A stretch of DNA of 13,724 bases, from assembly GCA_949373265.1 (NCBI GenBank), contig CASICT010000033.1:1-13724 (forward strand), in the 5' to 3' direction. Positions 1 to 7,916 of this stretch are shown here, in pieces. Position numbers and translations under genes: made by a program. The DNA is from Candidatus Poseidoniaceae archaeon (GTDB lineage Archaea; Thermoplasmatota; Poseidoniia; Poseidoniales; Poseidoniaceae). Position 1 is the stretch's first letter; each line of letters starts with the position of its first letter. The notes below the pieces were generated by a model. It did not search any database. It was not told where the DNA came from and worked only from the letters and a program-made list of their open reading frames with translations.

Positions 1-811
1 AAGATACTGCTCTTATCTGTGTCACACCAAGACCGGTCTTAGCATTTGGAATTACGTCTATAGCTGTAATATTATTGAGAAGTACTTGGTAAGAGGCATT
101 GTAGTCTATTGCACCATCTTTCCAATGTTGAGCACAAACTCCTGCATTCGATTTTAACATCTCTATGCCATCATACACATTGCAAACGTGTGCACCACTA
201 TCTTGCACAGACCATCGACTGTGGTTTTGAAGCGTATTAGGATCAATTTCAGTTCCGTTCATAGCACAAGGAAATTCCTGAACACACATCCAAATGAAGT
301 TGTAATCTAATTCTGGAGCGTAGTTGTTATCATACAATTGTTGGCCTTTGAAACTAACACCAAATGCTTCAGCAATTGATGATGAATATCCAAAATCATC
401 CATTACCAATACATCACCACCAGCGAATACGAATTCTTTGATTGCATCGACTTCAGCAGGCGAGTAACCATCGTCAGATGAGAACTTTAGGAATCCATCT
501 GTAGAAAACTGGGGTAAAGAGAGAGTGTCTCTTTCAACACCTGCGATGATATAAGTTGTATTTCCAGGGTCTTCAATATCGGCTAGTAGCAAAGGCGAAG
601 AGACTAGAGATTTGGTTTCAATTCCCATATCATTGATATCTTTACGGAACGCCGACATATCGTCCCAATCATCACCGTAAGCAGATTGGCCGTCACTATT
701 ACCAACGTTGATAACTTGAGATACAACAGTAGATAGAAGCATCAATAGAACGAACCAGAACGCAAACTGAAGAGCAAGTCTTCGGCGATTAATGCGCATT
801 TTTACGTCCAT
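1..811 (-). CDS. Membrane-anchored DUF4350-like protein, C-terminus cut by window edge
   Basis: This open frame runs from an ATG at 811 to the left edge without a stop: 270 complete codons, C-terminus missing. Residues 6-11 are basic (RINRRR) and 12-31 form one hydrophobic helix, so the N-terminus is probably cytoplasmic and the rest outside. The following part resembles DUF4350 (a glutamine-amidotransferase-like alpha/beta fold): an alternating pattern ending in a GGDVLVMDDFG strand at about 131-141, preceded by the helix SPAEVDAIKEFVFA. Four later Cys residues (in WMC, FPC, HVC and GVC) could form disulfides. The start is set by an in-frame TGA directly before the ATG and by AGGGGTGA four bases upstream. 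It follows the PRC-barrel gene by 81 bases on the same strand; that gap holds nothing I recognise. DUF4350 proteins often occur near MoxR/DUF58 genes, which would lie outside the window. Function is unknown; the family call is from pattern only. Confidence 0.7.
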   Translation of the reverse strand, partial: MDVKMRINRRRLALQFAFWFVLLMLLSTVVSQVINVGNSDGQSAYGDDWDDMSAFRKDINDMGIETKSLVSSPLLLADIEDPGNTTYIIAGVERDTLSLPQFSTDGFLKFSSDDGYSPAEVDAIKEFVFAGGDVLVMDDFGYSSSIAEAFGVSFKGQQLYDNNYAPELDYNFIWMCVQEFPCAMNGTEIDPNTLQNHSRWSVQDSGAHVCNVYDGIEMLKSNAGVCAQHWKDGAIDYNASYQVLLNNITAIDVIPNAKTGLGVTQIRAVS

Positions 812-892
812 TCATTCACCCCTAGTACAAGATACAGACACCGACGCTATCATATTGGATTAGAAGGTTGCGTTTGAATGATGATTAGTTGC

Positions 893-1132
893 TCATCTCC
901 TCAAACTAATTCGAGACCCAATTTGAGAAACTTCCTGGGCAGGAACACAACACATCCCATCTTCCATTGGCCAAGGTAATTTTGTTACATCGAGTTCTGC
1001 AATAACTTCAACAAGAAGTTCTATCACTTCACCGCTACGTGGGTCGATTACAATATCTCCAAGGTGACCAAATAGTTCACCGTTTGCATCGACCACCGGA
1101 CGTTTGAGAAACTCACTGCTGAAACTTGACAT
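893..1132 (-). CDS. Stand-alone PRC-barrel domain protein
   Basis: A 79-residue protein that is essentially one PRC-barrel: N-terminal SSEFLKRPVVDANGELFG, then HLGDIVIDPRSGEVIELLVEV, the usual beta-hairpin pattern of these small barrels, then a short tail. Archaeal stand-alone PRC-barrels are soluble adaptor-like proteins; in haloarchaea some (the CdpB group) take part in cell division, others have been linked to RNA metabolism. I cannot tell which role applies here. The ATG at 1132 is preferred over an upstream in-frame TTG at 1180, because the domain begins right after the ATG and the extra 16 residues match nothing in the family. It lies 69 bases downstream of the Cdc48 gene on the same strand, so co-transcription is possible. 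A perfect AACTAGTT sits directly before the start codon; no convincing ribosome binding site is present. Confidence 0.8.
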   Translation of the reverse strand: MSSFSSEFLKRPVVDANGELFGHLGDIVIDPRSGEVIELLVEVIAELDVTKLPWPMEDGMCCVPAQEVSQIGSRISLRR

Positions 1133-1201
1133 AACTAGTTCCCGCCCCTTATCGAATGGGAATAACTCCGTCCTCTTCAATCAACCGGCCGATTAAGCTA
1201 A

Positions 1202-3433
1202 TCACATTGATTCCATACCGAATCCAGTATCTCTCGAACGCTTGATGTTCGAAAGACCAGATGTGAGTCTTTCTTCCATCTTGGAATAGTACTCAAGCAT
1301 TTCAGGAGTAACGGTCGGCCTTACTCTGTTGATTGCATCCTCAAAGTGACCTTTAGTTACCTTCTTTTTGCCTGCACGCATTGCTATTAATGCTGCTTCT
1401 CGACAAACGGCTTCAATGTCTGCACCGGTAAATCCTTCCATATTACCTAAGAGATCATTCATCGAGAAAGACGAAAGTGGCATACCGCCCGAATGGATGC
1501 TCATAATCGCTTCACGTGCTGGTTTGTCAGGAGGTGGGACGTGCAGAACTCTTTCGAAACGACCGCTGCGCAATAGTGCAGGGTCAATCATCTCAGGTCG
1601 ATTGGTAGCTGCTACGATAATCACTCCATCGAGACTTTCGACACCATCCATGCTAGCAAGTAACTGATTTACAACACGATTCGAAACATCAGAACCACCG
1701 GATTGAGAATTAGAAGATCTCATTCCTGCAATAGATTCGAATTCATCTAGGAAGATAATCGATGGTGCGGATTGTTTTGCTTTCTTGAAAATCTCTCTAA
1801 TAGCTTTCTCAGATTCCCCTACCCATTTAGAAATCAACTCAGGTCCCTTGATAGATATGAAATTTGCTTTTGCTTCATTTGCAATTGCTTTTGCTAACAA
1901 AGTCTTTCCAGTACCTGGCGCTCCGAATAGAACAATTCCACGAGGAGGTTTTATTCCAAAGTGTTCGAACAATTCAGGTTTCGTCAATGGCCATTCAACA
2001 CTTTCCTTCAGCCTGTCTTTAATCTCAACAAGTCCGCCTACATCTTCCCAGGACACATCTGGGATTTCAACATAAATTTCACGAAGTGCACTAGGCTCTA
2101 TCTCTCTAATAGCGACACGGAAATCGTCCATCCTAACTTCCATCTTCTCAAGTACTTCAGGAGGTATTGTCTCTTCTTCCAAATCAATTTCAGGAAGATA
2201 GCGACGAAGTGCCTTCATTGCAGATTCTCTGACTAATGCTGCCAGATCTGCTCCTACAAATCCATATGAGTTGTCCAGAACCCAGTCTATATCGAAATCG
2301 TCTGCAATCGGCATCTGCCTAATATGGACATCGAGAATTTCTTTTCTACCGTCCCTATCTGGCACACCAATCTCTATTTCACGATCAAATCGCCCTGGTC
2401 TTCGTAGAGCAGGGTCCATTGCATCCCTTCTATTGGTAGCACCGATAACAATGACATTGTCTCTCCCTTGCATACCGTCCATCAATGTAAGCATCTGCGC
2501 TACAACACGACGTTCTACTTCACCACTAACGTCTTCACGCTTAGGGCAAATAGAGTCGATTTCGTCAATAAAGATGATTGCTGGTGCATTATTTGCAGCC
2601 TCGTCGAAAATCTCACGAAGTTGTTTTTCCGATTCACCATAATACTTTGAAATAATCTCAGGGCCATTTATCGATGTGAAATGTGCATTAGTTTCTGTAG
2701 CAACTGCCTTTGCTATCATTGTCTTACCAGTTCCTGGAGGGCCGTGTAGCAAAACTCCTTTTGGAGGATCGATACCCAGTCTCCTAAACAACTCAGGATG
2801 TTTTAGTGGTAATTCAATCATTTCTCGGACCTTCAATAACTGGGTTCCGATTCCACCTATGTCCTCATAGGTTATTCCTAGAGATTGTCCAACATCTTCA
2901 TCGTCAATCGCTTCGTCTTTGATTATGATTTCTGTATCGGAATTAACCTGAACTATTCCTTTAGGAGTGGTTTTCAATACTGCGAACGGTAATGCTTCAG
3001 CAAACAAGGTCATACCTGGAATAAAAATTCTATCTCCGGCAACAACTGGCCTCTTATTCAATCCACGACGAGCGAAGCCTTCGATTCCAGGTCCAAATTT
3101 GACTTTCTGTTTATTGGCCATAACCGGTGAAAGAATCAATTTTGTACAAATATTAGCATCTACTTTTGAGACAGTGACTCTATCGCCGAGGCTAACTCCT
3201 GCATTTTTCCGGATAATCCCATCGACCCTAATGATGTCCATTTTTGCATCTTCGGGACGGCTGCGCCAATAGATTGCAGCGGTCGAACGGTTTTCTCCTT
3301 TGATTTCTATTATGTCGCCCGGTTTTAGGTCCAATTCGTTCTCGCCACTTATGCGTGCTCGGCCGTGACCAACGTCGCTTGGTATCGCCTTTGAAACCTT
3401 CAAGGATATCGATTCAGAATCTTCTTCAGACAT
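1202..3433 (-). CDS. Cdc48/p97 (VAT)-type double AAA+ ATPase
   Basis: A 743-residue hexameric unfoldase of the Cdc48/VAT family, expected to extract and unfold proteins in the cytosol, often feeding the proteasome. Order of domains (numbering from this start): N-terminal double-psi barrel (about 8-90) and second N subdomain (to about 170); D1 AAA domain with Walker A GPPGTGKT (231-238), Walker B IIFIDEID (286-293) and RRPGRFDR arginine-finger region (344-351); D2 with Walker A GAPGTGKT (504-511), Walker B IIFLDEFE (559-566) and LLRSGRFER (about 620-628). Both domains therefore look able to hydrolyse ATP. Length is normal for archaeal Cdc48. The tail ends GFGMESM, so the HbYX proteasome-docking motif found in some archaeal homologues is absent. 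An upstream GTG at 3475 was rejected: the ATG at 3433 has GGAGGGG six bases before it. It is transcribed divergently from the aldehyde dehydrogenase gene. Confidence 0.95.
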   Translation of the reverse strand: MSEEDSESISLKVSKAIPSDVGHGRARISGENELDLKPGDIIEIKGENRSTAAIYWRSRPEDAKMDIIRVDGIIRKNAGVSLGDRVTVSKVDANICTKLILSPVMANKQKVKFGPGIEGFARRGLNKRPVVAGDRIFIPGMTLFAEALPFAVLKTTPKGIVQVNSDTEIIIKDEAIDDEDVGQSLGITYEDIGGIGTQLLKVREMIELPLKHPELFRRLGIDPPKGVLLHGPPGTGKTMIAKAVATETNAHFTSINGPEIISKYYGESEKQLREIFDEAANNAPAIIFIDEIDSICPKREDVSGEVERRVVAQMLTLMDGMQGRDNVIVIGATNRRDAMDPALRRPGRFDREIEIGVPDRDGRKEILDVHIRQMPIADDFDIDWVLDNSYGFVGADLAALVRESAMKALRRYLPEIDLEEETIPPEVLEKMEVRMDDFRVAIREIEPSALREIYVEIPDVSWEDVGGLVEIKDRLKESVEWPLTKPELFEHFGIKPPRGIVLFGAPGTGKTLLAKAIANEAKANFISIKGPELISKWVGESEKAIREIFKKAKQSAPSIIFLDEFESIAGMRSSNSQSGGSDVSNRVVNQLLASMDGVESLDGVIIVAATNRPEMIDPALLRSGRFERVLHVPPPDKPAREAIMSIHSGGMPLSSFSMNDLLGNMEGFTGADIEAVCREAALIAMRAGKKKVTKGHFEDAINRVRPTVTPEMLEYYSKMEERLTSGLSNIKRSRDTGFGMESM

Positions 3434-3439
3434 TTTTGA

Positions 3440-3446
3440 CCCCTCC
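3440..3446 (-). promoter_or_regulatory. Ribosome binding site of the Cdc48 gene
   Basis: GGAGGGG on the minus strand, six bases before the ATG at 3433. It decides the start: the alternative GTG (3475) and ATG (3463) lie upstream of it and would place this site inside the coding region. Confidence 0.7.
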
Positions 3447-3478
3447 GGGTGATGTATCTTCATAGCCGGTACCACTTT

Positions 3479-3509
3479 AATCCACGCATCTAATCACAAG
3501 CGGTGGATT
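3479..3509. promoter_or_regulatory. Inverted repeat in the divergent Cdc48/aldehyde dehydrogenase promoter region
   Basis: The 103-base gap (3434-3536) serves two divergent genes. It contains AATCCAC (3479-3485) and its inverted copy GTGGATT (3503-3509), 17 bases apart; the arms extend to nine pairs if one bulged G is allowed. The position between both starts suits an operator shared by the two genes, but no regulator is known and chance cannot be excluded. The same gap holds GGGGGG (3529-3534) two bases before the aldehyde dehydrogenase ATG, too close for an ordinary Shine-Dalgarno site. Confidence 0.35.
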
Positions 3510-3536
3510 CATGTTGTTAATGCCGAACGGGGGGCC

Positions 3537-5165
3537 ATGACGCACGTATTGGAGACCGGACTCGAATTTATGCAAAGTAGCAATCCTGATGACCTTCCGA
3601 AGGTTAAGGGATACAACATTATCAACGGACAATTGACTAACTCTTCGGATGGTTCTTCGTTCACAAGTAAGAACCCTGCTGTACTGGTTGATGTATTAGG
3701 AGAATTTCCACTTTCGACTAGAGATGACGTTCATGCAGCTATTGCTGCTGCCCGAACAGCTCTAACCAGTTGGGCTGCCACTCCTGCACCAACCCGTGGA
3801 CAAATTATCGGGAACATGGGAAGACTACTAATGGAACACAAAGATGCAATCGTTGCACTTGAAACTCGTGAAATAGGTAAGACTCTGAAAGAATCCGCAG
3901 GAAGTGTCCAAGAAGCAATTGACACATGCCTTTTCTTCCAATCAGAGGGTCGACGCCTGTATGGACAAACTGTTAATTCCGAACTACCAAATAAGGAATT
4001 GTCAACTTATCGCAGACCGTTGGGTGTGTGTGGAATTATCAATGCATGCAACTTCCCTGCTGCAGTTCCATTTTGGAAAATGATTCCAGCACTAATTTGT
4101 GGAAACACATGCGTATGGAAAAGCCCTCAGGATGCACCACTGCTTTCTTTTGCTCTCGCTCGAATTATGCACCAAGCCGGATTGCCTGATGGAGTCGTAA
4201 ACTTGGTACATGGCAAAGGTAGCGGAGCTGGCCAATTCATTGTTGATGCAGTCGATGAAGGATTGATCAATAAAATCTCATTCACAGGTAGTACTGAAGT
4301 TGGAAAGGCAATAGGTGAAGTCTGTGGAAGAAATTTGGTTTCTTGCAGTCTAGAACTTGGAGGAAAGAACCCCCAGGTTGTAATGCCATCTGCAGATATT
4401 GACAATGCAGTTGAAGGCGCATACTGGGGTGGATTTGGAACTGCTGGACAACGTTGTACAAGTTTGGGCAATTTGATCCTACACCAGGACATCTATGATG
4501 AGTTCATGGAGAAACTTATGGCTAAGGTCAAGTCGACACGTATTGGTGACTCACTAAGACATGAAAATGTGCTGTATGGGCCTATGCTTTCTGAAAAATA
4601 TGCTAAAGATTTCTTGAAAGTTATTGAGACAGTTGAATCGGAAGGTGCAACTAAACTATGGGGAAAGGGTAGGGTTGTTACCGGTAATACACCTGACAAT
4701 TTCCTTGGAACACCTGAAGATGGAGTATTCATGTGGCCTCACGTTTATACCGATGTTACAGAAGATATGAATTGCTTCCACGAAGAAATGTTTGGTCCTG
4801 CAATCACTATTGTCAAAGCAAAGGATTTCGACCATGCTCTTCATCTTGCTAATGCATCTCCTTACGGTCTTTCAAGTTCGATTTACACAAATGACCGTCT
4901 TGAGGCATACAAATACAAGATAGGAATCAAAGCAGGTATGACTGGAATCAACAACTCAACTACTGGAGCAGAGGCACATCTGCCGTTTGGAGGAGTAAAG
5001 GGTAGCGGTAACGGTACTCGCGAATCTGGTATTTGGGTGATTGAAGCTTACTCTTATTGGCACGCTGTTAACGATGAATTATCAGGGAAGTTACAACTTG
5101 CTCAGATGGATGTCGATGAGATTGAGATGGTTGAAGCCGAAGTTGACTACACTTCACTGGCTTGA
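3537..5165 (+). CDS. NAD(P)-dependent aldehyde dehydrogenase, substrate unknown
   Basis: A 542-residue member of the aldehyde dehydrogenase superfamily, oxidising an aldehyde to the acid with NAD(P)+. Visible residues: N172 of the oxyanion hole (ACNFP), K195 in VWKSPQ, GSTEVG (251-256) of the nucleotide fold, general base E273 (LELGG), nucleophile C307 (GQRCTS) and EEMFGP (E417, F419). The C-terminal [17 protein letters not shown] and the ...[10 protein letters not shown] end resemble a clade that includes aminoadipate/glutamate semialdehyde-type enzymes, but I cannot name the substrate. Position 198 is Gln where NAD-specific enzymes usually have Glu, so cofactor choice is open. The last ~25 residues are an acidic tail beyond the normal fold. 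A later ATG (3570) is possible because the fold begins near residue 22. The gene ends 83 bases before the sdh operon on the same strand and could be read together with it. Confidence 0.93.
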   Translation: MTHVLETGLEFMQSSNPDDLPKVKGYNIINGQLTNSSDGSSFTSKNPAVLVDVLGEFPLSTRDDVHAAIAAARTALTSWAATPAPTRGQIIGNMGRLLMEHKDAIVALETREIGKTLKESAGSVQEAIDTCLFFQSEGRRLYGQTVNSELPNKELSTYRRPLGVCGIINACNFPAAVPFWKMIPALICGNTCVWKSPQDAPLLSFALARIMHQAGLPDGVVNLVHGKGSGAGQFIVDAVDEGLINKISFTGSTEVGKAIGEVCGRNLVSCSLELGGKNPQVVMPSADIDNAVEGAYWGGFGTAGQRCTSLGNLILHQDIYDEFMEKLMAKVKSTRIGDSLRHENVLYGPMLSEKYAKDFLKVIETVESEGATKLWGKGRVVTGNTPDNFLGTPEDGVFMWPHVYTDVTEDMNCFHEEMFGPAITIVKAKDFDHALHLANASPYGLSSSIYTNDRLEAYKYKIGIKAGMTGINNSTTGAEAHLPFGGVKGSGNGTRESGIWVIEAYSYWHAVNDELSGKLQLAQMDVDEIEMVEAEVDYTSLA

Positions 5166-5214
5166 ACAACAGCCGAACAGGTCAAAGACCCTTGCACTAG
5201 TGGCCAAGTTTATC

Positions 5215-5232
5215 CGCCCCCTATAGGGGGCG
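5215..5232. promoter_or_regulatory. Perfect 18-bp palindrome upstream of the sdh operon
   Basis: CGCCCCCTATAGGGGGCG is identical to its reverse complement. It lies in the 83-base gap after the aldehyde dehydrogenase gene, five bases before the AGGTGG ribosome binding site (5237-5242) of the SDH anchor gene. A weak TATA-like stretch (AAGTTTATC, about 5206-5214) lies just upstream, which would put the palindrome between promoter element and transcription start, a classic repressor position. In RNA it would form a seven-pair GC stem with a TATA loop. It has no following T-run, so it does not look like an archaeal terminator. The role is inferred. Confidence 0.6.
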
Positions 5233-5236
5233 ATAT

Positions 5237-5242
5237 AGGTGG
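5237..5242 (+). promoter_or_regulatory. Ribosome binding site of the SDH anchor gene
   Basis: AGGTGG ends six bases before the ATG at 5249 and matches part of the archaeal GGAGGTGA consensus. It supports this start and lies just downstream of the palindrome at 5215-5232. Confidence 0.65.
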
Positions 5243-5248
5243 CATCTA

Positions 5249-6061
5249 ATGGGCGAAGGACTCAAACTTCCTATGCTGAACGGCATGGGCAGAACAGATA
5301 GAATCGATAAATGGTGGGCCCAACCATTAGTGATGGGCATCGGCCTAACCGCTGCGATGATCTGGACACTGTGGCGAGTGGTGTTTTTCTCTGAACACAT
5401 CGATTATTATGTCAATGGCGCACATGTAATTTCACCAATGTTCTCACCAAATCTTCTCGCATGGGATATGTTTTCTGAGTGGGACCATCCGTCTTGGGTA
5501 AATGCTGCAGTTCTAATTTTGTGGATTCCATTTTCATTTAGAGGGACTTGCTATTACATGCGTCGAGTCTACTATCGTACATTCTTCGCTAGTCCAACCG
5601 GTTGCTGGGTAGATGAACCAGAAATAAACAAAATTATTGGCTACAAGGGCGAAAAGAGATTATTCATAGTCAATAACCTTCATCGCTATTTCTTGTATAT
5701 GGTAATTCCAATTCTATTGATTAAATGGTGGGATATCACTCACACCATGTCATTTTCAAATGACGGGTATGGAATTTCGGGTGGAACTATTATTCTAACA
5801 CTAGAATCGGTTTGTTTGACAATGTACGTCACTTCATGTCATGCACTAAGACACCTGACTGGGGGAATGCTTGACCGTTGGGCTACTGGAATCTCTAAGA
5901 TTCGTGGCGCATTATTTTCTAAGATTAGTATAATCAACCGTGATCATGGATTCTGGTTCTGGGTATCTCTAGTTCTTGTGTTTGTAGGAGACGCATGGAC
6001 TATTGCTTGCTCTAAAGGAATGATCAGCGATTTCAGTTTAGTCCTAATAGGAGGTGCTTGA
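5249..6061 (+). CDS. sdhC: Succinate dehydrogenase membrane anchor subunit, actinobacterial Sdh1-like
   Basis: A 270-residue integral membrane protein, first gene of an anchor-flavoprotein-iron-sulfur operon. Five hydrophobic segments are visible, roughly 27-47, 84-97, 144-161, 178-198 and 234-255. This is about twice the length of ordinary SdhC or SdhD and no SdhD gene follows, so it probably serves as the only anchor, passing electrons from the iron-sulfur subunit to a membrane quinone. The sequence pattern (FRGTCYYMRRVYYR at 98-110, GCW at 118-120, NLHRYFLY at 143-150, TSCHALRH at 195-202) matches what I remember of the mycobacterial Sdh1 anchor. C101, C119, C197, H145, H198, H202 and H233 are candidate haem or cluster ligands. 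In M. smegmatis Sdh1 a Rieske-type cluster was reported in the membrane part; whether it exists here is inference. The stop codon is one base before the flavoprotein ATG. Confidence 0.85.
   Translation: MGEGLKLPMLNGMGRTDRIDKWWAQPLVMGIGLTAAMIWTLWRVVFFSEHIDYYVNGAHVISPMFSPNLLAWDMFSEWDHPSWVNAAVLILWIPFSFRGTCYYMRRVYYRTFFASPTGCWVDEPEINKIIGYKGEKRLFIVNNLHRYFLYMVIPILLIKWWDITHTMSFSNDGYGISGGTIILTLESVCLTMYVTSCHALRHLTGGMLDRWATGISKIRGALFSKISIINRDHGFWFWVSLVLVFVGDAWTIACSKGMISDFSLVLIGGA
6049..6056 (+). promoter_or_regulatory. Ribosome binding site of the SDH flavoprotein gene
   Basis: AGGAGGTG lies inside the last codons of the anchor gene, six bases before the ATG at 6063. It fixes that start: the in-frame GTG at 6054 is part of the site itself. 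The arrangement suggests translational coupling. Confidence 0.8.
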
Positions 6062-6062
6062 G

Positions 6063-7916
6063 ATGAGTGAAAAATATACTACCCACGAATATGATGTTGT
6101 AATCATTGGAGCAGGTGGTGCTGGTTTGAGAGCGGCTATTGAAGCCGCAAGAAGTGGTGCAAAAACCGCTATCATTACAAAATCTCTTCTTGGAAAGGCG
6201 CACACTGTAATGGCAGAAGGCGGATGTGCTGCTGCTTTGCAGAATGCAGACCCTCGAGATGGCTGGGAGGTTCACTTCCATGACACCATGAAAGGAAGCA
6301 AGTGGCTTGCTAATTGGCGAATGGCTGAATTCCATGCAAAAGAAGCACCAGATAGAGTACGAGAACTCGAACAGTGGGGAGCTGTGTTTGATAGGACAAC
6401 AAAGAATGTCATCAACCAGAGAAACTTTGGAGGGCATACATTCCCAAGACTAGCGCACGTCGGAGATGCTACCGGCCTCGAATTGATTCGTACTTTACAA
6501 GAAAGAGGAATCCATGAGGGCATTGATATGTTCACAGAATATACAGTAAGAAGCCTACTAAAAGAAGGTGACAGAGTTACTGGCTGTGTTGCATATACCC
6601 GCGTTGATGGTGATTTCCATGCATTCTCTGCAAAATCTGTAATTCTAGCAACTGGAGGAATTACTAGGTGCTGGTCTGTTTGTTCAGGTTCTTGGGAATA
6701 CACAGGAGACGGTCATGCTCTTGCTCTATGGGCTGGTGCTGAGCTTCGAGATATGGAATTCGTACAATTCCATCCAACAGGGATGGTATGGCCACCTTCT
6801 GTACGCGGAATTTTGGTTACAGAAGGTGTACGTGGAGAAGGAGGACGTCTGACGAACTCGGAAGGTAACCGTTTCATGTTCGATTATGTTCCTGAAATGT
6901 TTGCTGGCGACCACGCAGATACTATCGAAGAATCCGACCAATGGGTTGAAGAGGTTGTCTCGGGGAAAATTGCTACAGTACGTAGACCTCCTGAATTGCT
7001 AACACGTGACGTTGTTTCTAAAGCGATTAATAGCGAGGTAAAGGCAGGAAGAGGAAGCCCACACGGTGGAGCATTCCTAGATATTTCACATCGTGGTGAA
7101 GCGGCTATTTTGGCTAAACTACCATCAATGCACCATCAATTCAAGGAACTAGCAGGTGTCGATATTGCAAAGGAACCAATGGAAGTTGGTCCGACTGCTC
7201 ACTATGTGATGGGTGGAGTTCGCGTAGATGCAGAAACCCAGGAAACTACCATTCCAGGACTTTATGCATGTGGCGAAGTTGCAAGTGGGCTACATGGAGC
7301 AAACAGACTTGGTGGAAATTCACTTTCCGACCTTATCGTATTTGGCAAGAGGGCAGGAGAACATTCGTCTAAGAGAGCAAACAACTTAGCTCAGCCAAGC
7401 ATTGATGATAGTCAAGTTCAATCCGCAATCAAAGAAATGATTGCTCCTCTAGAGCGTAAAGAGGGAGAAAACCCTGGACTCATCTATGATGCAATGCGTG
7501 ATATGATGCAAGAAAAGGTTGGAATCATTCGAGTTAAGGATGAATTAGAACAAGCACTAGAAGACCTCAAAGAATTCTCAAAGCGTGAACAAAATTGCTT
7601 CCCGGGTACGAGTCGAAAATACAACTCGGGATGGCATCAGGCACTTGACCTCAAAAATATGGTAGATATCTCGGTTGTCGCCACATTAGCAGCACTGACT
7701 AGAGAAGAAAGTCGTGGCGGACATACTCGAGATGATTTCCCTGGACACGAAGATGAATATTGGGGTAAGACACTCAATATTTGTTGGATGGAAGATGGTG
7801 AAATCAAAATACGCCAAGAACCGGTTGAAGAGATGCGAGATGATCTCAAAGACTCGATTGAAGAAGTCAAGGCAATGATTGCTGAAAGGGCTTCAATACA
7901 AGGAGGTAACAATTAA
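6063..7916 (+). CDS. sdhA: Succinate dehydrogenase flavoprotein subunit
   Basis: A 617-residue FAD subunit that oxidises succinate to fumarate in the citric acid cycle and respiratory chain, on the cytoplasmic face of the membrane. Numbering from this start: dinucleotide-binding fold VVIIGAGGAGLRAA (about 12-25); AHTVMAEGG with H47, the expected covalent FAD attachment histidine; FHPTG with H237; VRGEGG with R257, the proton-shuttle arginine; AHYVMGG with H380; and ANRLGGNSL with R415. These are the full catalytic set. The C-terminal helical domain (about 435-535) and tail are complete. Length is normal for SdhA/FrdA. The gene overlaps the next by one base in a TAATG junction and follows the anchor gene by one base. 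Fumarate reductase activity cannot be excluded from sequence, but the aerobic-type context and Sdh1-like anchor favour succinate oxidation. Confidence 0.96.
   Translation: MSEKYTTHEYDVVIIGAGGAGLRAAIEAARSGAKTAIITKSLLGKAHTVMAEGGCAAALQNADPRDGWEVHFHDTMKGSKWLANWRMAEFHAKEAPDRVRELEQWGAVFDRTTKNVINQRNFGGHTFPRLAHVGDATGLELIRTLQERGIHEGIDMFTEYTVRSLLKEGDRVTGCVAYTRVDGDFHAFSAKSVILATGGITRCWSVCSGSWEYTGDGHALALWAGAELRDMEFVQFHPTGMVWPPSVRGILVTEGVRGEGGRLTNSEGNRFMFDYVPEMFAGDHADTIEESDQWVEEVVSGKIATVRRPPELLTRDVVSKAINSEVKAGRGSPHGGAFLDISHRGEAAILAKLPSMHHQFKELAGVDIAKEPMEVGPTAHYVMGGVRVDAETQETTIPGLYACGEVASGLHGANRLGGNSLSDLIVFGKRAGEHSSKRANNLAQPSIDDSQVQSAIKEMIAPLERKEGENPGLIYDAMRDMMQEKVGIIRVKDELEQALEDLKEFSKREQNCFPGTSRKYNSGWHQALDLKNMVDISVVATLAALTREESRGGHTRDDFPGHEDEYWGKTLNICWMEDGEIKIRQEPVEEMRDDLKDSIEEVKAMIAERASIQGGNN
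7902..7907 (+). promoter_or_regulatory. Ribosome binding site of the SDH iron-sulfur gene
   Basis: GGAGGT ends eight bases before the ATG at 7916, within the end of sdhA. With the overlapping TAATG stop/start it indicates coupled translation of the two catalytic subunits. Confidence 0.8.

Noticed and set aside
1133..1140. AACTAGTT before the PRC-barrel start as an operator
   Set aside because: Eight-base palindromes are frequent by chance and nothing else supports it.
1133..1180. TTG start extending the PRC-barrel protein by 16 residues
   Set aside because: The added residues do not belong to the domain, and the ATG at 1132 fits the normal start of the fold.
4127..4492. Open frame of 121 codons antisense to the aldehyde dehydrogenase gene
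   Set aside because: It is fully inside a strongly supported gene, has low-complexity composition typical of a shadow frame, and has no family pattern. Similar shadows opposite sdhA (6272-6703) and inside Cdc48 were rejected for the same reason.
5215..5232. Palindrome as the terminator of the aldehyde dehydrogenase gene
   Set aside because: No T-run follows it, and archaeal termination depends mainly on T-rich tracts; the position next to the sdh ribosome binding site fits regulation better, though this is not excluded.
6054..6065. GTG start for the SDH flavoprotein at 6054
   Set aside because: The GTG is itself the end of the AGGAGGTG ribosome binding site; the ATG at 6063 has correct spacing.
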